Origin: Fagopyrum homotropicum
Taxonomy: Eukaryota > Streptophyta > Magnoliopsida > Caryophyllales > Polygonaceae
DNA: 64,000 nt
Assembly (NCBI GenBank): GCA_033239125.1
Contig: BSWB01000001.1
Span: forward strand, 27,059,501 to 27,123,500
Direction: 5' to 3'
The position numbers and the translations under genes were made by a program. This document shows positions 32,583 to 43,741 of this stretch, one piece after another. The notes below the pieces were generated by a model. It made no database searches and was not told the DNA's origin. It saw only the letters and a program-made list of their open reading frames with translations. The first letter of the stretch is position 1; every line of letters starts with the position of its first letter.

Positions 32583-34274
32583 TTATGGCTCATCATCCTT
32601 GCTCTTTCCTCCATCTTCTTGCAATGGCTCTTCTTCTATCACCACTTGCTTCCCTTTGTCATTTCCCTTAGGTAAGGGATTCTTCATGCTCAGCCCACTC
32701 CTTGTTGTAATAGCCAACACTTGGCCTCTTGGGTTATCTTCGGTTCTTCCGGGAAGCTTTCCCGGATATCTATGAGCTTCACCCGCCTTTTGGAACACTT
32801 GTGCTTCCAACACCTTTTGAGCTTTAGAAATGGAAGTCACCGTGCTCTCAAGACCACTCAACCTTCCAAACAATTGCTCAAACATCATTTCGGTTCTATC
32901 CTTTGGGGGTTGAGTAAATCCGGGTGGAGGTTCTTGTGAAGCTTTTGGTGGTGGGGTTGCGCTTGTGGAAGCGGGAGGGTTCAAGTCTCCATCCGGGATA
33001 GAATAGGAAAACCCGGGATGGTTATGGTTAGGCCGGTAATTGTTGAATTGCCGGTTGTTGTTGAAGTTCCTTGGGCCTTGATAGTTGTTGTAATTGCCCC
33101 TTCCCATGTAGTTCACATCTTCCTCCTTGGATGACAAGTTTGCTTGCACTTGCACTTGAGGGCTTACTTGACTCTTCAAAGTTGTAGCACACAAATCGCT
33201 CAAAGATTTCAACTCATTGTTGATTGCATCAAGCTTGAAGTTACTCATGGTGACTTCACTCACCTCATATGCTCCCGCTTTCCTCCCATCACTCTTCCTA
33301 TGGGAGTACTTCTCAATCACCAAAGCTTGTTTCTCTACAAACTCCCAAGCTTCATCCACATTCTTCTCCATCAAAGTCCCACCGGAAAGAGATTGAAGCT
33401 TGAATTGGCTATCTTTATCAAGTCCTTTGAAGTAGATCTCCAATAGCTCAATTTTTGGTATACCATGGTATGGACAATCTAAGAGAAGGTCTTTGAACCT
33501 CTCCCAAGACTTGAACAAGCTTTCTCTATCCTTCATCACAAAGGCATTGATCTTCCCTCTTAGCTCGGTAGTCTTGGAAGGTGGGAAGAACTTAGTCAAA
33601 AACTCGGTTGTCATCTGCTCCCAAGTACTCACTCGCCCTTGTGGAATAGATTGATACCAAGCCAAGGCTTTATCCTTAAGTGAGAAGGAGAAAGCCCTAA
33701 GCTTATGGTTATTGCTCTCCAATCTAGGCGGTCTAAGAGTCTCCATCAAGATCTCATAGTTCATCAAGTGTTGATGGGGAGACTCTCCTTCCATCCCTCC
33801 AAATTGATTATGCCGGATCATTTGTAGAACTTGAGGCCGGAGCTCGTAATTATGGGTTGCGGGATCTCCTAAGTTCACACCCGGATGGTGTGCTCTTTGA
33901 GCACGATCCATACGTCTCCCTAATGTTTGTGGCTCCTCAATAGCAATGGGCATAGCCCGAATATTCACCGCCGGCTGCGGTTGTGGCGGAGGAGGAGGTG
34001 GAGGTTGTTGACGATTAAGCTCTCCTCGCACAAGAGCTTGCCTAATCTCTTCAATCTCCCTCCTAGTTGCTTCTTGCCTCTCATTGGCAAGTCTCCTTTC
34101 TTCCTCCAAGAGCTCATCTCTTAGCCTAATTTGCTCTAAAGCCTCATCCAACTCAGCTTGGAGATCTCTTCCGGCCATCTCTTTTCCCTTTCTAATGCTC
34201 TTGGATCTAGATCTAAGGGTTTTCTCCGGTTCGGGATCGAATGAAGCTAAATCCTTGCCACGAGATCTTCGCAT
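32583..34274 (-). CDS. R1 gag
   Basis: The start at 34274 (MRRSRGKDLASFDPEPEK) was chosen because R5 gag begins with the related MRRFRSVKDL, and because the upstream 21 residues of the open frame have no counterpart. The capsid part has KLRAFSFSLKDKALAWYQS, then FLTKFFPPSKTTELRGKI. A coiled-coil-like Glu/Arg region lies near the N-terminus and an Asn-rich NYNNYQGPRNFNNNRQFNN stretch lies towards the C-terminus. No CCHC knuckle is seen, as is usual for Athila. It forms the virus-like particle shell. It ends in TAA at 32583, in frame with protease, where the R5 relative reads through. Confidence 0.9.
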   Translation of the reverse strand: MRRSRGKDLASFDPEPEKTLRSRSKSIRKGKEMAGRDLQAELDEALEQIRLRDELLEEERRLANERQEATRREIEEIRQALVRGELNRQQPPPPPPPQPQPAVNIRAMPIAIEEPQTLGRRMDRAQRAHHPGVNLGDPATHNYELRPQVLQMIRHNQFGGMEGESPHQHLMNYEILMETLRPPRLESNNHKLRAFSFSLKDKALAWYQSIPQGRVSTWEQMTTEFLTKFFPPSKTTELRGKINAFVMKDRESLFKSWERFKDLLLDCPYHGIPKIELLEIYFKGLDKDSQFKLQSLSGGTLMEKNVDEAWEFVEKQALVIEKYSHRKSDGRKAGAYEVSEVTMSNFKLDAINNELKSLSDLCATTLKSQVSPQVQVQANLSSKEEDVNYMGRGNYNNYQGPRNFNNNRQFNNYRPNHNHPGFSYSIPDGDLNPPASTSATPPPKASQEPPPGFTQPPKDRTEMMFEQLFGRLSGLESTVTSISKAQKVLEAQVFQKAGEAHRYPGKLPGRTEDNPRGQVLAITTRSGLSMKNPLPKGNDKGKQVVIEEEPLQEDGGKSKDDEP

Positions 34275-34390
34275 ACACCTAAAGAGTGAGAGATGTCCTG
34301 AAAAGCAAAGACACAAACCAAACGAGATCAAAAGCAATAAGAAAGATCTACACTATAAACAATCACAAAAATGACTCAATCTAGACCTAG

Positions 34391-34407
34391 TCCCCAGAAC
34401 GGCGCCA
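34391..34407 (-). promoter_or_regulatory. R1 primer binding site (tRNA-Asp-like)
   Basis: The minus strand reads TGGCGCCGTTCTGGGGA, 6 nt from the 5' LTR. Its first ten bases match the R5 primer site, TGGCGCCGTTGCCGGGGA, which complements tRNA-Asp; the distal part differs. Confidence 0.8.
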
Positions 34408-34413
34408 AAAACT

Positions 34414-36253
34414 TGTTACGCTAAGATTGTGTAGCACAAAAGTCTTAAATTTATACTCGTTATATTTTTTCTAACTCCTAGCGAACCCACAATGTATGGG
34501 TCGTTTTGTAGCAAAGATAGTATTCTGAGGTCGAACACGAAGACTAAGGTGAAATCGAATCAACAAGTGACCATAGATAGTGTGAATCTAGTCTAAGAAA
34601 AGAGAAAGGAGCAAAGAAATGAAAATCATGATATTTTTGGTTGGGTTTTTATGGTGATCAAACAAAGATCACAAATCAAGCAAGATAATAAAACAAACTA
34701 ACAACTCAAGCTAGCAAAACAAACAAGTAACACAAACACAAGATGTGTGATCAAAGAGAGAAAAATGGATTCTAGAGGTCAAGATTTCCGGTTATGGCAT
34801 TGGACTCAAGCTTCTAAAGATTCTAAGGATAAAGCTGCGGTGTTGGGAAGGGGTGTTTCACTAATGGAAGCAATTACCGGGTAAGTCTCTCGCTTCACTA
34901 ATCCCACATCAAACTCCTATTACCGGGTAGGTCTCAAGGGGTTAAGGTAGGGAATTCTACACAAACCGGACTCTACTTAAGGGGCAACCCTCTCCTTACC
35001 GGGTAAGTCTCGGAAAAGGGGAGTCTCAAGTAATAATCCTAGCACACTCAATCCAATAGCGGCTTATGAGGCTCACTACTACCTAGAGTTCATCATCTTA
35101 GGTATCTAAGATCGGAAATCACCGGGTAAGTCTCTTCCCTCACTTAGGTTGCTAGCATTAGGTGACCCTAAGCTATATTATGCTTAATAAACACTAGGAT
35201 TCCAACAACCTAACATCCTAACACACAGATTCATCAATTAAAGAGCAACAGAGAGAAAAATCGGGTGGATCATACAAAAATCGGACGATCTACCCTGAAG
35301 AACAGGCCGATTTTTCTTCCTGGGTTAGGTTTCGTGCATACAAATCATCCTAAACTAACATATAAGTCCATTCTATCATCACCCAAGCCATAACCATCAA
35401 CCCATCACTCCAGAATCACAATAAACTAGCCAATAGTATGCATTTCAAGATCTAAAATCATCACACAAGCATACATGGTTTTCATAGATGGATGATGAGA
35501 GATAAGCAAGTAAAAAGAATGAATCTCAGCTGAATCTAAGTTTTAGCAAGACTTACAACCCTTCAAAAGAAGTTCCAAAACGTCCCTAACAATCCTTCCA
35601 ATAGTTCTTCAATCAAAGACTCCAAAAATCACTCAAAATCACTCAAAAACTCACTATCACCCTAAGTTTGGTGTTCTTCTTCTTCTTCTTCCAAATTGAG
35701 AGAGTTTTTCTTCTTCTCCAAGTCTATCCTCCTATGGAATGAGCTGTGTGTGAGAGAATGTGGGAGAGGGAGATGCTCAGCAACAGCTTGCAGGACCACT
35801 TATATTCTCCACCAAGAGCAAGGCCGGACAAAGAGATCGTGGGACATGTGGCTTAAGCTGTCAAAGGCCAAAAATCGACCCAGTCAAGAAAATCGGCCGA
35901 TTTTCCTGAGTGTTGGTCCGATTTTCTTCAACAGAGACTTGTTATGATCATCTAGCCATGAGTTGCTCCATTGCTTGCACCAATAAGGGTCCTTGTGTCC
36001 TTCATTTCTCCATATATGTTCCTTCAAAGCCTTGGATGTGTACCACCATGAGGCTTGACCCTCGAATGTATCGATTAATGTCCAAAAGATCCCCGAAATA
36101 CCTACAAAACCGACAAAAGCTCGTGTAGACGTCTTTTCTAGAAATATGCATGAATTAAGCGTAAACGTCATGAACTAATGCCAAACTATGCATAAATAAC
36201 GGGAAAAACTATCTAAATGAATGCCTAAACTAACGTCATAAATCACGTTATCA
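34414..36253 (-). repeat. R1 5' LTR
   Basis: Read on the minus strand it begins TGATAACGTGATTTATGACG. The first palindrome cluster has its full site AAAATCGGCCGATTTT at 35889-35904, about 350 bp from the LTR start. A TATAAG box lies about 65 bp further on, near 35799. A second cluster (about 35258-35320) and four GAGACTTACCCGG units follow in the transcribed part. The LTR ends at the primer site side with CGTAACA. Confidence 0.9.
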
Positions 36254-37256
36254 CCTTCTACCGTCCCGAGACGGGGACGAGTAGAGAGACCTCCAGGCAC
36301 GAGAGGTCGGGGACGTATCCCTATTGCGGACCCACTAGTTGTGGATCCGCCAGCAGCGGAGGATCCCGTTGAGGACGTGGCAGAGAGCATTATTCCCGAG
36401 GCTAGGGATCGGACAACTGTGAGGTCCGGGGCACATAGTTCCCCATCTGCTAGGACCGGAGGAGCATCGATTAAGGCTTTTGTATTTGAGGATTACGTAC
36501 GCCGAGTTGAGGAGGCGTTTAGGACCGGAGCACCACCTCTAGTAGCACCGGTGCCTGTACTTGCACATGCACCGGCGAGATCAGTCGAGGTCTCGCAGAG
36601 GGCTACCCAGATCAGAGCCGCACCAAAGATAGTTGCTCCGGCGGTAGTTGCACTTGAGCCGGTTGTGGAGGTTGCTAGGCCTAGAGACGAGCTGAGGTCT
36701 CCTAGACCCGATTCCTGGTTGAAGGCTTTCAACCAACAGCATGTACCCTACTTCGACGGAAAGGTAGGGTTAGAGGTGGAGCATTGGATATGGCACGTGG
36801 AGTCAGCATTAGAGGCAATCTGTTGCCCGTAGTAGAGGCAAGTGGAGATAGTCCAGACCTTGTTCAAAGAGGAGGATCAGTATTGGTGGAAGTCTGTGAG
36901 AGGAGGTGTGACCAGGATGAACCAGCTGTTGCGTCTCGTGAGAGAGAAATTTTTCCCAGATTTATTGCGTAGAGACAGAGTTCAAAACTTCCTAGAGGCA
37001 GGTTTTGAGGATGTTCCGGTTATTAAGGCGATCAAACGCTTTCGAGTTGAGTTAGCATTGTTGGGACCCGCTGCACCACCAGCAGACCAACATGTCTATC
37101 TCTTTTCTAGGAGACTGAGGGAGTCCACCCGTGCTTACTTGGCGGGATTTCTCTGCGATTCATTGGCGGAGTATCAGGATCGAGCTTCGGCCTACGAGTG
37201 AGACCGACCAGGGATGAGGAGGGCAACAGAGTCTGTGGGACCGGACAAGAGACAGA
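36254..37256 (+). pseudogene. R2 gag, second fragment
   Basis: Gag of R2 resumes after R1. It is recognised by similarity to R3 gag: DELRSPRPDSWLKAF, YFDGKVGLEVEHWIWHVESA, RRDRVQNFLEAGFEDVP and LLGPAAPPADQHVYLFSRRL. Two adjacent TAG codons near 36831 and a TGA near 37199 break it. It is cut at 37256 by the R3 LTR; the zinc-knuckle part appears at 49404. Confidence 0.8.
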
Positions 37257-38555
37257 TGTAACACCCCAAATCCTAGAGGACTCGGAATGCTACGAGATGG
37301 GACCTCACAATGGGTACCGGCCCTTAGCCTGGCAACAACTTCATCGGACCTTACAACACGGCACAAATAAAAAGGCAAAACAACATAGTTTTATATCAAG
37401 AGCGGAAACAAGAGTACAATCTCAAAACAAACCAGCCGAGTCTCAAAACCAACGTAAGTAACATAAGTCTCAAAAGACGTGAAATAAAAATAAATAGTCC
37501 CGTCCTATAATGCACGGGACCCCGACTGCCCACTACCGCCGGATCACTCGATCTTCTCTCTAACCTGCAAGGCATCTACAAGCGGTATAAAACCGTTAGC
37601 TAACCTTCTATGCATAAGTATAAAGTTAAAAGCACAAACACACAACATCCACAATCAACATGCAACACTCAATCCTTTTTATTATTTTTAATTAGATGAT
37701 AGGTCATTACTAATGATACTTATTTTGTGACACGAGAGATTCCCAAACCTCGTCCTTGATCCCGTTTACCAACGAGGAATGGTGCTAATGCATCTGACCG
37801 TCTACCTACCTTGGCTGGTACACGGAACCTCCTAGCTCTCGCAAGAACTAGGCAGTGATGTCACGACCCGTTATCATTACGTAATATAATAAAGTCGGCC
37901 TAATCCGGTTTCGTTATTATCCTAACAAGCAAACACTACTCATACACATTACACTCATACAAGAAGCCAACTAAGTAAGTCCGTGGACTTACCAGTCTCC
38001 GAAGCGCACACGATCACCTCACTCTCAAGTTCCCTCGAGAAAACGTACAACACCTGTTCAAGACAAGGCACACAATCAAACTACACTCTAGTCCATTAGA
38101 AGTCTTTAGACTTCTAGGCTCAACTTCCTCAACCACCTAGTCCAAGAAGACTACACTCTCAGTCCACGACCTTTCCAACTCTCAACATAACGATATACGC
38201 AAAGGTTGCTTCCACAAAGCTCGAAACGAACTCTCAACAACAAACCACCAACAAGACTTACGTAACTCACACTAGACCTCTAAGGTCCAACCACTCTAAA
38301 GCATTCCAGTTCAACTACCATACGCAAGCCTAGCATGCTTCTAAGGTATAGAATCAAAACCGCCCCCGCGCCTGGAGCAAAACCGCCCCCGCGCCTGCCT
38401 GCTTGGAGCAAAACCGCCCCCGCGCCTGCCTGAGCCCGCCCCTGCGCCTAACTAGGTCCACCCCTGCGCCAATCTGGGTCCGCCCTGCGCCTGACAGAAA
38501 CCGCTCCTGCACCTCTATGAATCCGTCCCTGCGCCTGTCTATGCAGAAAGTCCGT
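37257..38555 (-). repeat. R3 3' LTR, part 1
   Basis: It begins TGTAACACCCCAAATCC on the plus strand, the reverse complement of the R2 LTR end. At 38555 D interrupts it after TCCGT; the LTR resumes at 42825. A GC-rich array lies at 38358-38543. Confidence 0.85.
38358..38543 (-). repeat. GC-box-like array in the R3 LTR
   Basis: About seven units of CCGCCCCTGCGCCT type (plus strand) with 8-12 bp spacers. In the sense of the LTR they read GGCGCRGGGGCGG, as in R2. Confidence 0.7.
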
Positions 38556-40212
38556 TGTTCTCCACTTAGCGTGCGTTCAAATAAGCTTTAAATTTATAAA
38601 ACTAGAATCAAGCAAGCGAACCCGCAGTGTACGGATTGATATAGTTGAGCAAGAATTCCAGAGTATCGAACACAGGGATTTGGGGGGAACCAATTCAGTT
38701 AAGATTATCAAGCAAGTAAATGTATGGATCTTTTCAAATTATTGGGAAAAAGCAATCCTAAAGATCCAGTATACTAAAGATATAAGGACAGAGTTGAGGT
38801 ATGCAAAGGTATGCGAATGTAAGGTAATCGTACGGTGAAGTTCCAAAAACCTTATATGACCCACCTAAAAGACACTCTCTATAAAGGTTGTTGAGGCTTC
38901 AGTATAGAAAGGTTCTAAAGGCAAGAATTAATGTCAAATACCCAAACTTATAATCCAAGGATCAAGACTAACTAAACCGATTAAGGTTGTGACACTCAAA
39001 ATCGAGGTAGAGGTTATTGAGGCTTCACTACCACCTAGAAAAGGCAAGCCATGACTAAGTTAAGTCAAATCTTTAACTTTGGATTAAAGTAAAAGCAAGT
39101 TCGTAAACTTAAGGGAAATCACGATTAGATCTTGAGATTCCACGGTCGTGGAACTCAAGAACAGACCGTGGTTTAGGGTTCGTCGGTGATTCTCTCTAAC
39201 TCTCAGGGTCCAATCTATTTACCATCGATCTATCATCTTCTAAGCCACAACTATCAACCCTTCACCTTAGAATTGCTAAAGGGTTTTAGCCAACAATAGT
39301 CATATTGATATCAAATTCAAGGTTTGAAAGAATGAAAGATGAAAACTTCCGAAAACCTTCAATAACTTTCAAGTCAATCTCAAATCCACAGATCAAGAAC
39401 AATAATGTCAATAGATTTGAAATAATACAAACAATCACGAATCTTAGATAAGAAGGAAGAACGGGATGTCAATCCGTCTTCAAATCAAACTTAAATGAGA
39501 AGCGAAATCTTCTCAAGAACAATCTTCCAAATCTTCAACTCTTCCGTCAATCCGGAAATCTCAATAGCAATCTCCGCCAAAATGCGAAATTAGGGCAATT
39601 CCAAGCGTAAGCGAAAGTGCGTCTAAGCAGAGGTGACGGAATCTCTCTTCCTCCGTCCTTTTATAGTGTAAGATAGAATATCGGCCCGGCCCAATCTCGT
39701 AGAAGATCGTGGCTTAAAGTGTGGCGAAAAAGATCGCCAAGATCACGGTCGTGAAAGTGTTCCACGACCGTAATTTAGAGCGTGGAAACTGTCACGGTTT
39801 GTCTCAATCTTTCCACGGCCGTAGAAGTTACTGGAATGAACCACGCTTCCCTTGACAAGGTTCCACGGTCGTGGAACTGAACGTGGAAAGTAGTACGGCC
39901 GTAATTTAGAGCGTGGTTTAGGGCAAAACCGTGATTCTTCCTTTCCTCGTGCTATTCTTCAAGTTAGCACATCCTTAACTCCTGGAGATGTCCTCAATCC
40001 TTGGACATACTCAATCAAACTCCATTCTCGCTCAATCCGTTCGGAAATAGCTCTTAATTGCCTACAATCAACATAAAGCTTGTGTAGATCTCTATATCGA
40101 CAGTATAGACAAACTAGCTCACAAATGCATCAATGCTTAATCAATGACTATCAATATGGATGAAATACACTTAGAAAACGTGCCTAAAATATCACAATAT
40201 TTCATGCTAACA
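38556..40212 (-). repeat. D 3' LTR
   Basis: On the minus strand, palindrome clusters of the CCACGGCCGTGG type lie at about 39910-39720 (full-site-like 39863-39874). They lie upstream of CTATAAAAGG (39666-39657). Another lies at 39180-39120 (CCACGGTCGTGG at 39140-39151). The polypurine tract AAGTATGGGGTTATT (minus strand) adjoins it at 40213-40227. Confidence 0.85.
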
Positions 40213-41611
40213 AATAACCCCATACTTGCCACTTGCTTGTCCCTAAGCAAGGTCTTTCAAAAGCTTTAAAACATAAGTTAGAATGAAATATGTGTAGCTT
40301 CTCAAAGCAAAACTTCTTTTGGATGAATGTGCCTTCTAATCAATAGATCATTCTCAAACCTTGCTTCATTTGTTTATAGGACTTTCATACACTTAATCAA
40401 AGAGTAAAGAGTAAAGAAAGCTCATGAATCAATTAAACTTCCATACAAACATCATAACCTTCAAACATTATCAAAATCAATCATAAGAAACTTCAATTTA
40501 GATCACCAAGTCATATAACATTCTTTTGATCTTAAGGACTTTCAAATAGGGTCTAGAATGTGGAAAGGGAAGGAAAACTTTAAGGAATGTGGTGCATGAA
40601 TCCGGGAAAGTGGATAACTACTCTTTTCTTCTTCTATTGCGGTTTCCGCAGCACTTTCAACTTAGAGCTTCGCTCTTTTCTTTTCTTTTTTCGACTTTAC
40701 TTTTGGAGTTATGGATAGAGGTGCACAAAAACCGAAGCCTAGGAGATCGGCGTTTCTCAATTTTTATGAGATGCCTTAAACCCTTAGCGCACATACCATA
40801 ATCCGCTAGGAATATCGTTCAATCCGACTTTGGCAAGACACAAACACCCGGCTATGTGAATGGTGCCGAGTTACTCATCGTCATGATTGACTTCCCCAAC
40901 CTATGATTTCTTTCTATTCTTTTGATTTCAAAGTATTGTTTTCATGGCCCTCCCACATCAAACATGCCTTTTTCATTCACTTCCTCCAAATTCCCGGATA
41001 GGTAAAGGAGGTCAATATTTCAATGAGGGGCTAAATGATCAAAGAAAGAAGAAAGAAAAATCGAATTGCCTTAATCATCTCAACAAGAAGCATAAGAACT
41101 TATAGTGTGATTTCAACCTTAATTCCTCAACATGATTTAAGTAACATTTATCACATTATGAAAATTGCAAAAGAGGGATAATCCATTCATTCAATTTCTT
41201 TTCAATCCATTATTCGTTTAAGCATGCAATTGTCATCAAAACTCAATTGACAAGTGGTATTATCATGGAAATCATCACTATCCTTAGAAGCACAAAATTT
41301 TCAAAATTTTTCAATTTTTATGGGTTTTTTCATACTCTTTTTCATGCAATGCGATAATGAAACGTGTAACAATATAATGAAGCATGCAAGATAGTCTCAA
41401 TAGAAGCAAATAAAGTGAGTAAGAGTTATTACAGACGATTAGTCACACCCCACCCCATACTTGGAACAAACATTGTCCCTAATGTTCAAATAAAAGAAAA
41501 AGAAGAAAAGAAAGAAAGAAAAAGAACTCACAAAATGGCGGTGGAGCGGCTAAAACTGTCGGTCATGCAAGATCGTCACTACGGTGGAGGCGGAAATGGA
41601 GAGAAGCTAGG
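40213..41611 (-). promoter_or_regulatory. D 3' non-coding region
   Basis: This is non-coding sequence between the extra ORF and the polypurine tract. The block 40826-40876 is nearly identical to R1 27290-27340. A second polypurine-like run, AAGTATGGGGTGGGG, with GGGACAATGTTTG lies near 41445-41480, as in R1. Confidence 0.65.
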
Positions 41612-41758
41612 ATCGTAGTACCGCCCGAACTGCTGGCGGTAGACATCCCTCATCATATGGTCGAGGTCGTCCATACGTGCATCTCTAGTGTCAACTCGAA
41701 TCTCCAAAGCTCCCACCCTATCAGAAAGACTGGTGGCCCAATCCGGCAGCTGCTCATA

Positions 41759-42736
41759 CTAACCTGGAGGCTGGCTGTACCATCCCGGTGCATCTGACGG
41801 TGCTGGTGCTGGTACTGGTGGTGCCTGTGTGGACCATGGTGGTGGAGCTCCGTACCACGCAGGAGGGTTCTCCATCCAAGTGGGTCTCTCGCTCACGCTG
41901 GCGCGGCGAGAAGATGATCCTGAAGCTCTGGCGGGGCGTGGAGAACGTCTAGGCATGTCCGGCTGATCCGGAAACGTGCCAAAATCCTGCTCAGCTCCTC
42001 CTCCTCCTCCCTCATAAGGGTCTCTCATCTCCTCCTCCTCAACTACAGGTGGTGGTGGAACATATGGAGGAGCTACAATCCTGTTCGCATGCATAGCAGC
42101 GAACGTCTCCTTCTGGTTATGGCGTCCAGCCATAATGGAATACTCTGGGAGCCACTCAATGCCCTTCCCCGTCCTGCTCTCCCATGGCATGGCTGCGTAA
42201 GGTGGACCTCTATAGGTGGGGAAGATGAGACCTCTAGTCATGAAGGCCTGAAGTCCTAGGGGTACGACAACTATACGTGTACATGCAGAAAAATATACCC
42301 CTAACGCCCTAGCAAGGTGGGTAACTATCCCACCATATCCAATGTTGCCAGGCCTCTTGTTCTTTAGCTTGCTCATGGTAGCAGCTAAGAGGGTGGCGCA
42401 GTCAGCAGGTCGTCCATACAGCATGGAGTGGAGAAGAAAGAGCTCATCCGTCTTGATCTTCTGAGGTGTCTCCGTCCTAGGGAAGAGACACTCAGAAAGT
42501 ACCCGGTGAGCAATCTTCAAGGCTAAGTGATACATCAACTTAGCCTTGGTATCAGCTGGTTGCCAGCGGTCCTCGCTGGCGTAGATCATGGCTACCTCCT
42601 CCCAGAAATCCTTGGCGTAAACGCCGCTGGGGAAACGACCATTGAAGGTCTCTTGGAACCCAAAGAAGGCTCCAAACTCCCGGATGGAGAAATCATAGTT
42701 TCTTTCCATCAGACGGAAAGAAACTGTCCTATCCAC
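41759..42736 (-). CDS. D extra Athila ORF (ATHILA ORF-1-like), N-terminally truncated
   Basis: The 325-codon frame is homologous to the R5 ORF at 60023: RTVSFRLMERNYDFSI, FGFQETFNGRFPSGV, LKIAHRVLSECLFPRTET and PGNIGYGGIVTHLARALGV. A Pro/Gly/Glu-rich tail follows. No transmembrane segment or signal peptide is seen, so an envelope function is not supported. It resembles what Pfam calls the ATHILA ORF-1 family (PF03078), from memory and not searched. The N-terminus is lost at the deletion join. A TAG ends the frame at 41759, but related coding (YEQLPDWATSLSDRVGALE, coiled-coil-like) continues in phase to about 41612. It is probably a pseudogene, but well preserved. Confidence 0.65.
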   Translation of the reverse strand: MDRTVSFRLMERNYDFSIREFGAFFGFQETFNGRFPSGVYAKDFWEEVAMIYASEDRWQPADTKAKLMYHLALKIAHRVLSECLFPRTETPQKIKTDELFLLHSMLYGRPADCATLLAATMSKLKNKRPGNIGYGGIVTHLARALGVYFSACTRIVVVPLGLQAFMTRGLIFPTYRGPPYAAMPWESRTGKGIEWLPEYSIMAGRHNQKETFAAMHANRIVAPPYVPPPPVVEEEEMRDPYEGGGGGAEQDFGTFPDQPDMPRRSPRPARASGSSSRRASVSERPTWMENPPAWYGAPPPWSTQAPPVPAPAPSDAPGWYSQPPG

Positions 42737-42824
42737 ATGGCTGTGCTCAAATGACTATCAATATGGATGAAATACACTTAGAAAACGTGCCTAAAATATC
42801 ACAATATTTCATGCTAACATCCGT

Positions 42825-43526
42825 CTGTTTAGTTCTTCGATTGTGCAGCCGGTCCTCTAGGGTCTCCTTTGGTGCTATGAACGTCTTCCACTTCTCACAC
42901 TTGGTCTTAGCCTCCCTCTAAGGTCTAGTTTTGTCATCAAACCACAAAACAACGATAAATTGTTGAGCAAGGGTTCTTGAAGATCTTCCATTCAAGCCAT
43001 GGAAGGGAAAGGAAGAAAGAAGAAGAAGAAGAAGAAGAAGAAGAAGAAGAAGAAGAAGAAGAAGAAGAAGAAGAAGAAGAAGAAGGAGCCTTACCCTCGT
43101 CCCGTCACTGCAGTCCCGGCCTCAAGGAAGGTGGATCCAAACTGGAGCAAACCAAAATATGAATGGATGAAGAGGATGGAGAAGAAGAATGCAAGATGAA
43201 GATGCTTGGAGGAGGAAAGAAAGTAACGTGAATGAAAATGAGAGGAGGAGAAGAGTGGGCTGCATAAAGGAGGGAGGATACCAAAGGTCCTCAGCCACCA
43301 ACTCCCCAAGGAATTAAAGAGAGGAGTCAAAAAGATCGGAAGGTGAACGGTTGCCCAAAACGCTACTACCCCGCCCTCGCGTATCACCTCCCCTGTGGGA
43401 ATCCTAGCCGCACCTGCGGCTTACTCGACTGCTTCGCCTAACCTGCAAGGGCGTGAGCCCTTGTGCACGGCTTCTACCCTCCTCTAACCCTATCAAAGCG
43501 TAACGAAAAATCCGATCGTTATATCA
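42825..43526 (-). repeat. R3 3' LTR, part 2
   Basis: This continues the LTR after D and ends CGTTATATCA, followed by CCCCCTCAAAA, the complement of a polypurine tract. It includes a (GAA)n microsatellite. Confidence 0.7.
43009..43086. repeat. (GAA)n microsatellite in the R3 LTR
   Basis: About 25 uninterrupted AAG/AGA triplets. Frames across it give poly-Glu or poly-Lys and are not genes. Confidence 0.95.
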
Positions 43527-43741
43527 GATCCCCCTCAAAACCACCTAAGACATAAGCAAGCTCTATGACTAACAAGTTACTACATCAAAACCACCTAAGG
43601 GTCACACACAAGCACATCAAATATATCACACATACAACTCTGAAAGCAACCAAAACAAGGATGTAGACTACCTGACAGTCCTATAGACGTCTCTAGACCC
43701 GCATAAAACTCAAGATAGTTCCGCCGGATACTATCCTCCGT

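Larger units (their letters stand above)
24843..36253 (-). mobile_element. R1: full-length Athila-type Ty3/gypsy retrotransposon
   Basis: The element is 11,411 bp on the minus strand. Its LTRs are 24843-26679 (3' LTR, 1837 bp) and 34414-36253 (5' LTR, 1840 bp), with TGTTACG/TGATAACG ends. The flanking 5-mers are CCTCC and CCTTC, probably a target duplication with one change. A tRNA-Asp-like primer site, gag, protease, RT, RNase H and integrase follow in order, then a 1.8-kb non-coding 3' region ending in a polypurine tract. By eye the LTRs differ at about two dozen positions plus a 3-bp indel, so the insertion is young relative to its neighbours. It sits inside R2 gag. Two lesions break the gag-pol frame (see gag and protease entries). 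Confidence 0.92.
38556..42819 (-). mobile_element. D: internally deleted Athila element with TSD TCCGT
   Basis: A perfect 5-bp duplication TCCGT flanks it (38551-38555 and 42820-42824). It keeps a complete 3' LTR (38556-40212, 1657 bp), the 3' non-coding region, most of the extra ORF, and only the outer 70 bp of the 5' LTR (42750-42819), which look identical to the same 70 bp of the 3' LTR. The rest of the 5' LTR, primer site, gag and pol are gone. The join near 42749 shares a few bases (around TCATTTGA in the sense strand), so a microhomology deletion after insertion, or insertion of an already deleted copy, is likely. It is related to R5 rather than R1 in LTR length and palindrome type. Confidence 0.85.

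Noticed and set aside
42977..43199. ORFs with long poly-Glu and poly-Lys runs
   Set aside because: They are frames across the (GAA)n microsatellite inside the R3 LTR and have no protein character outside the run.
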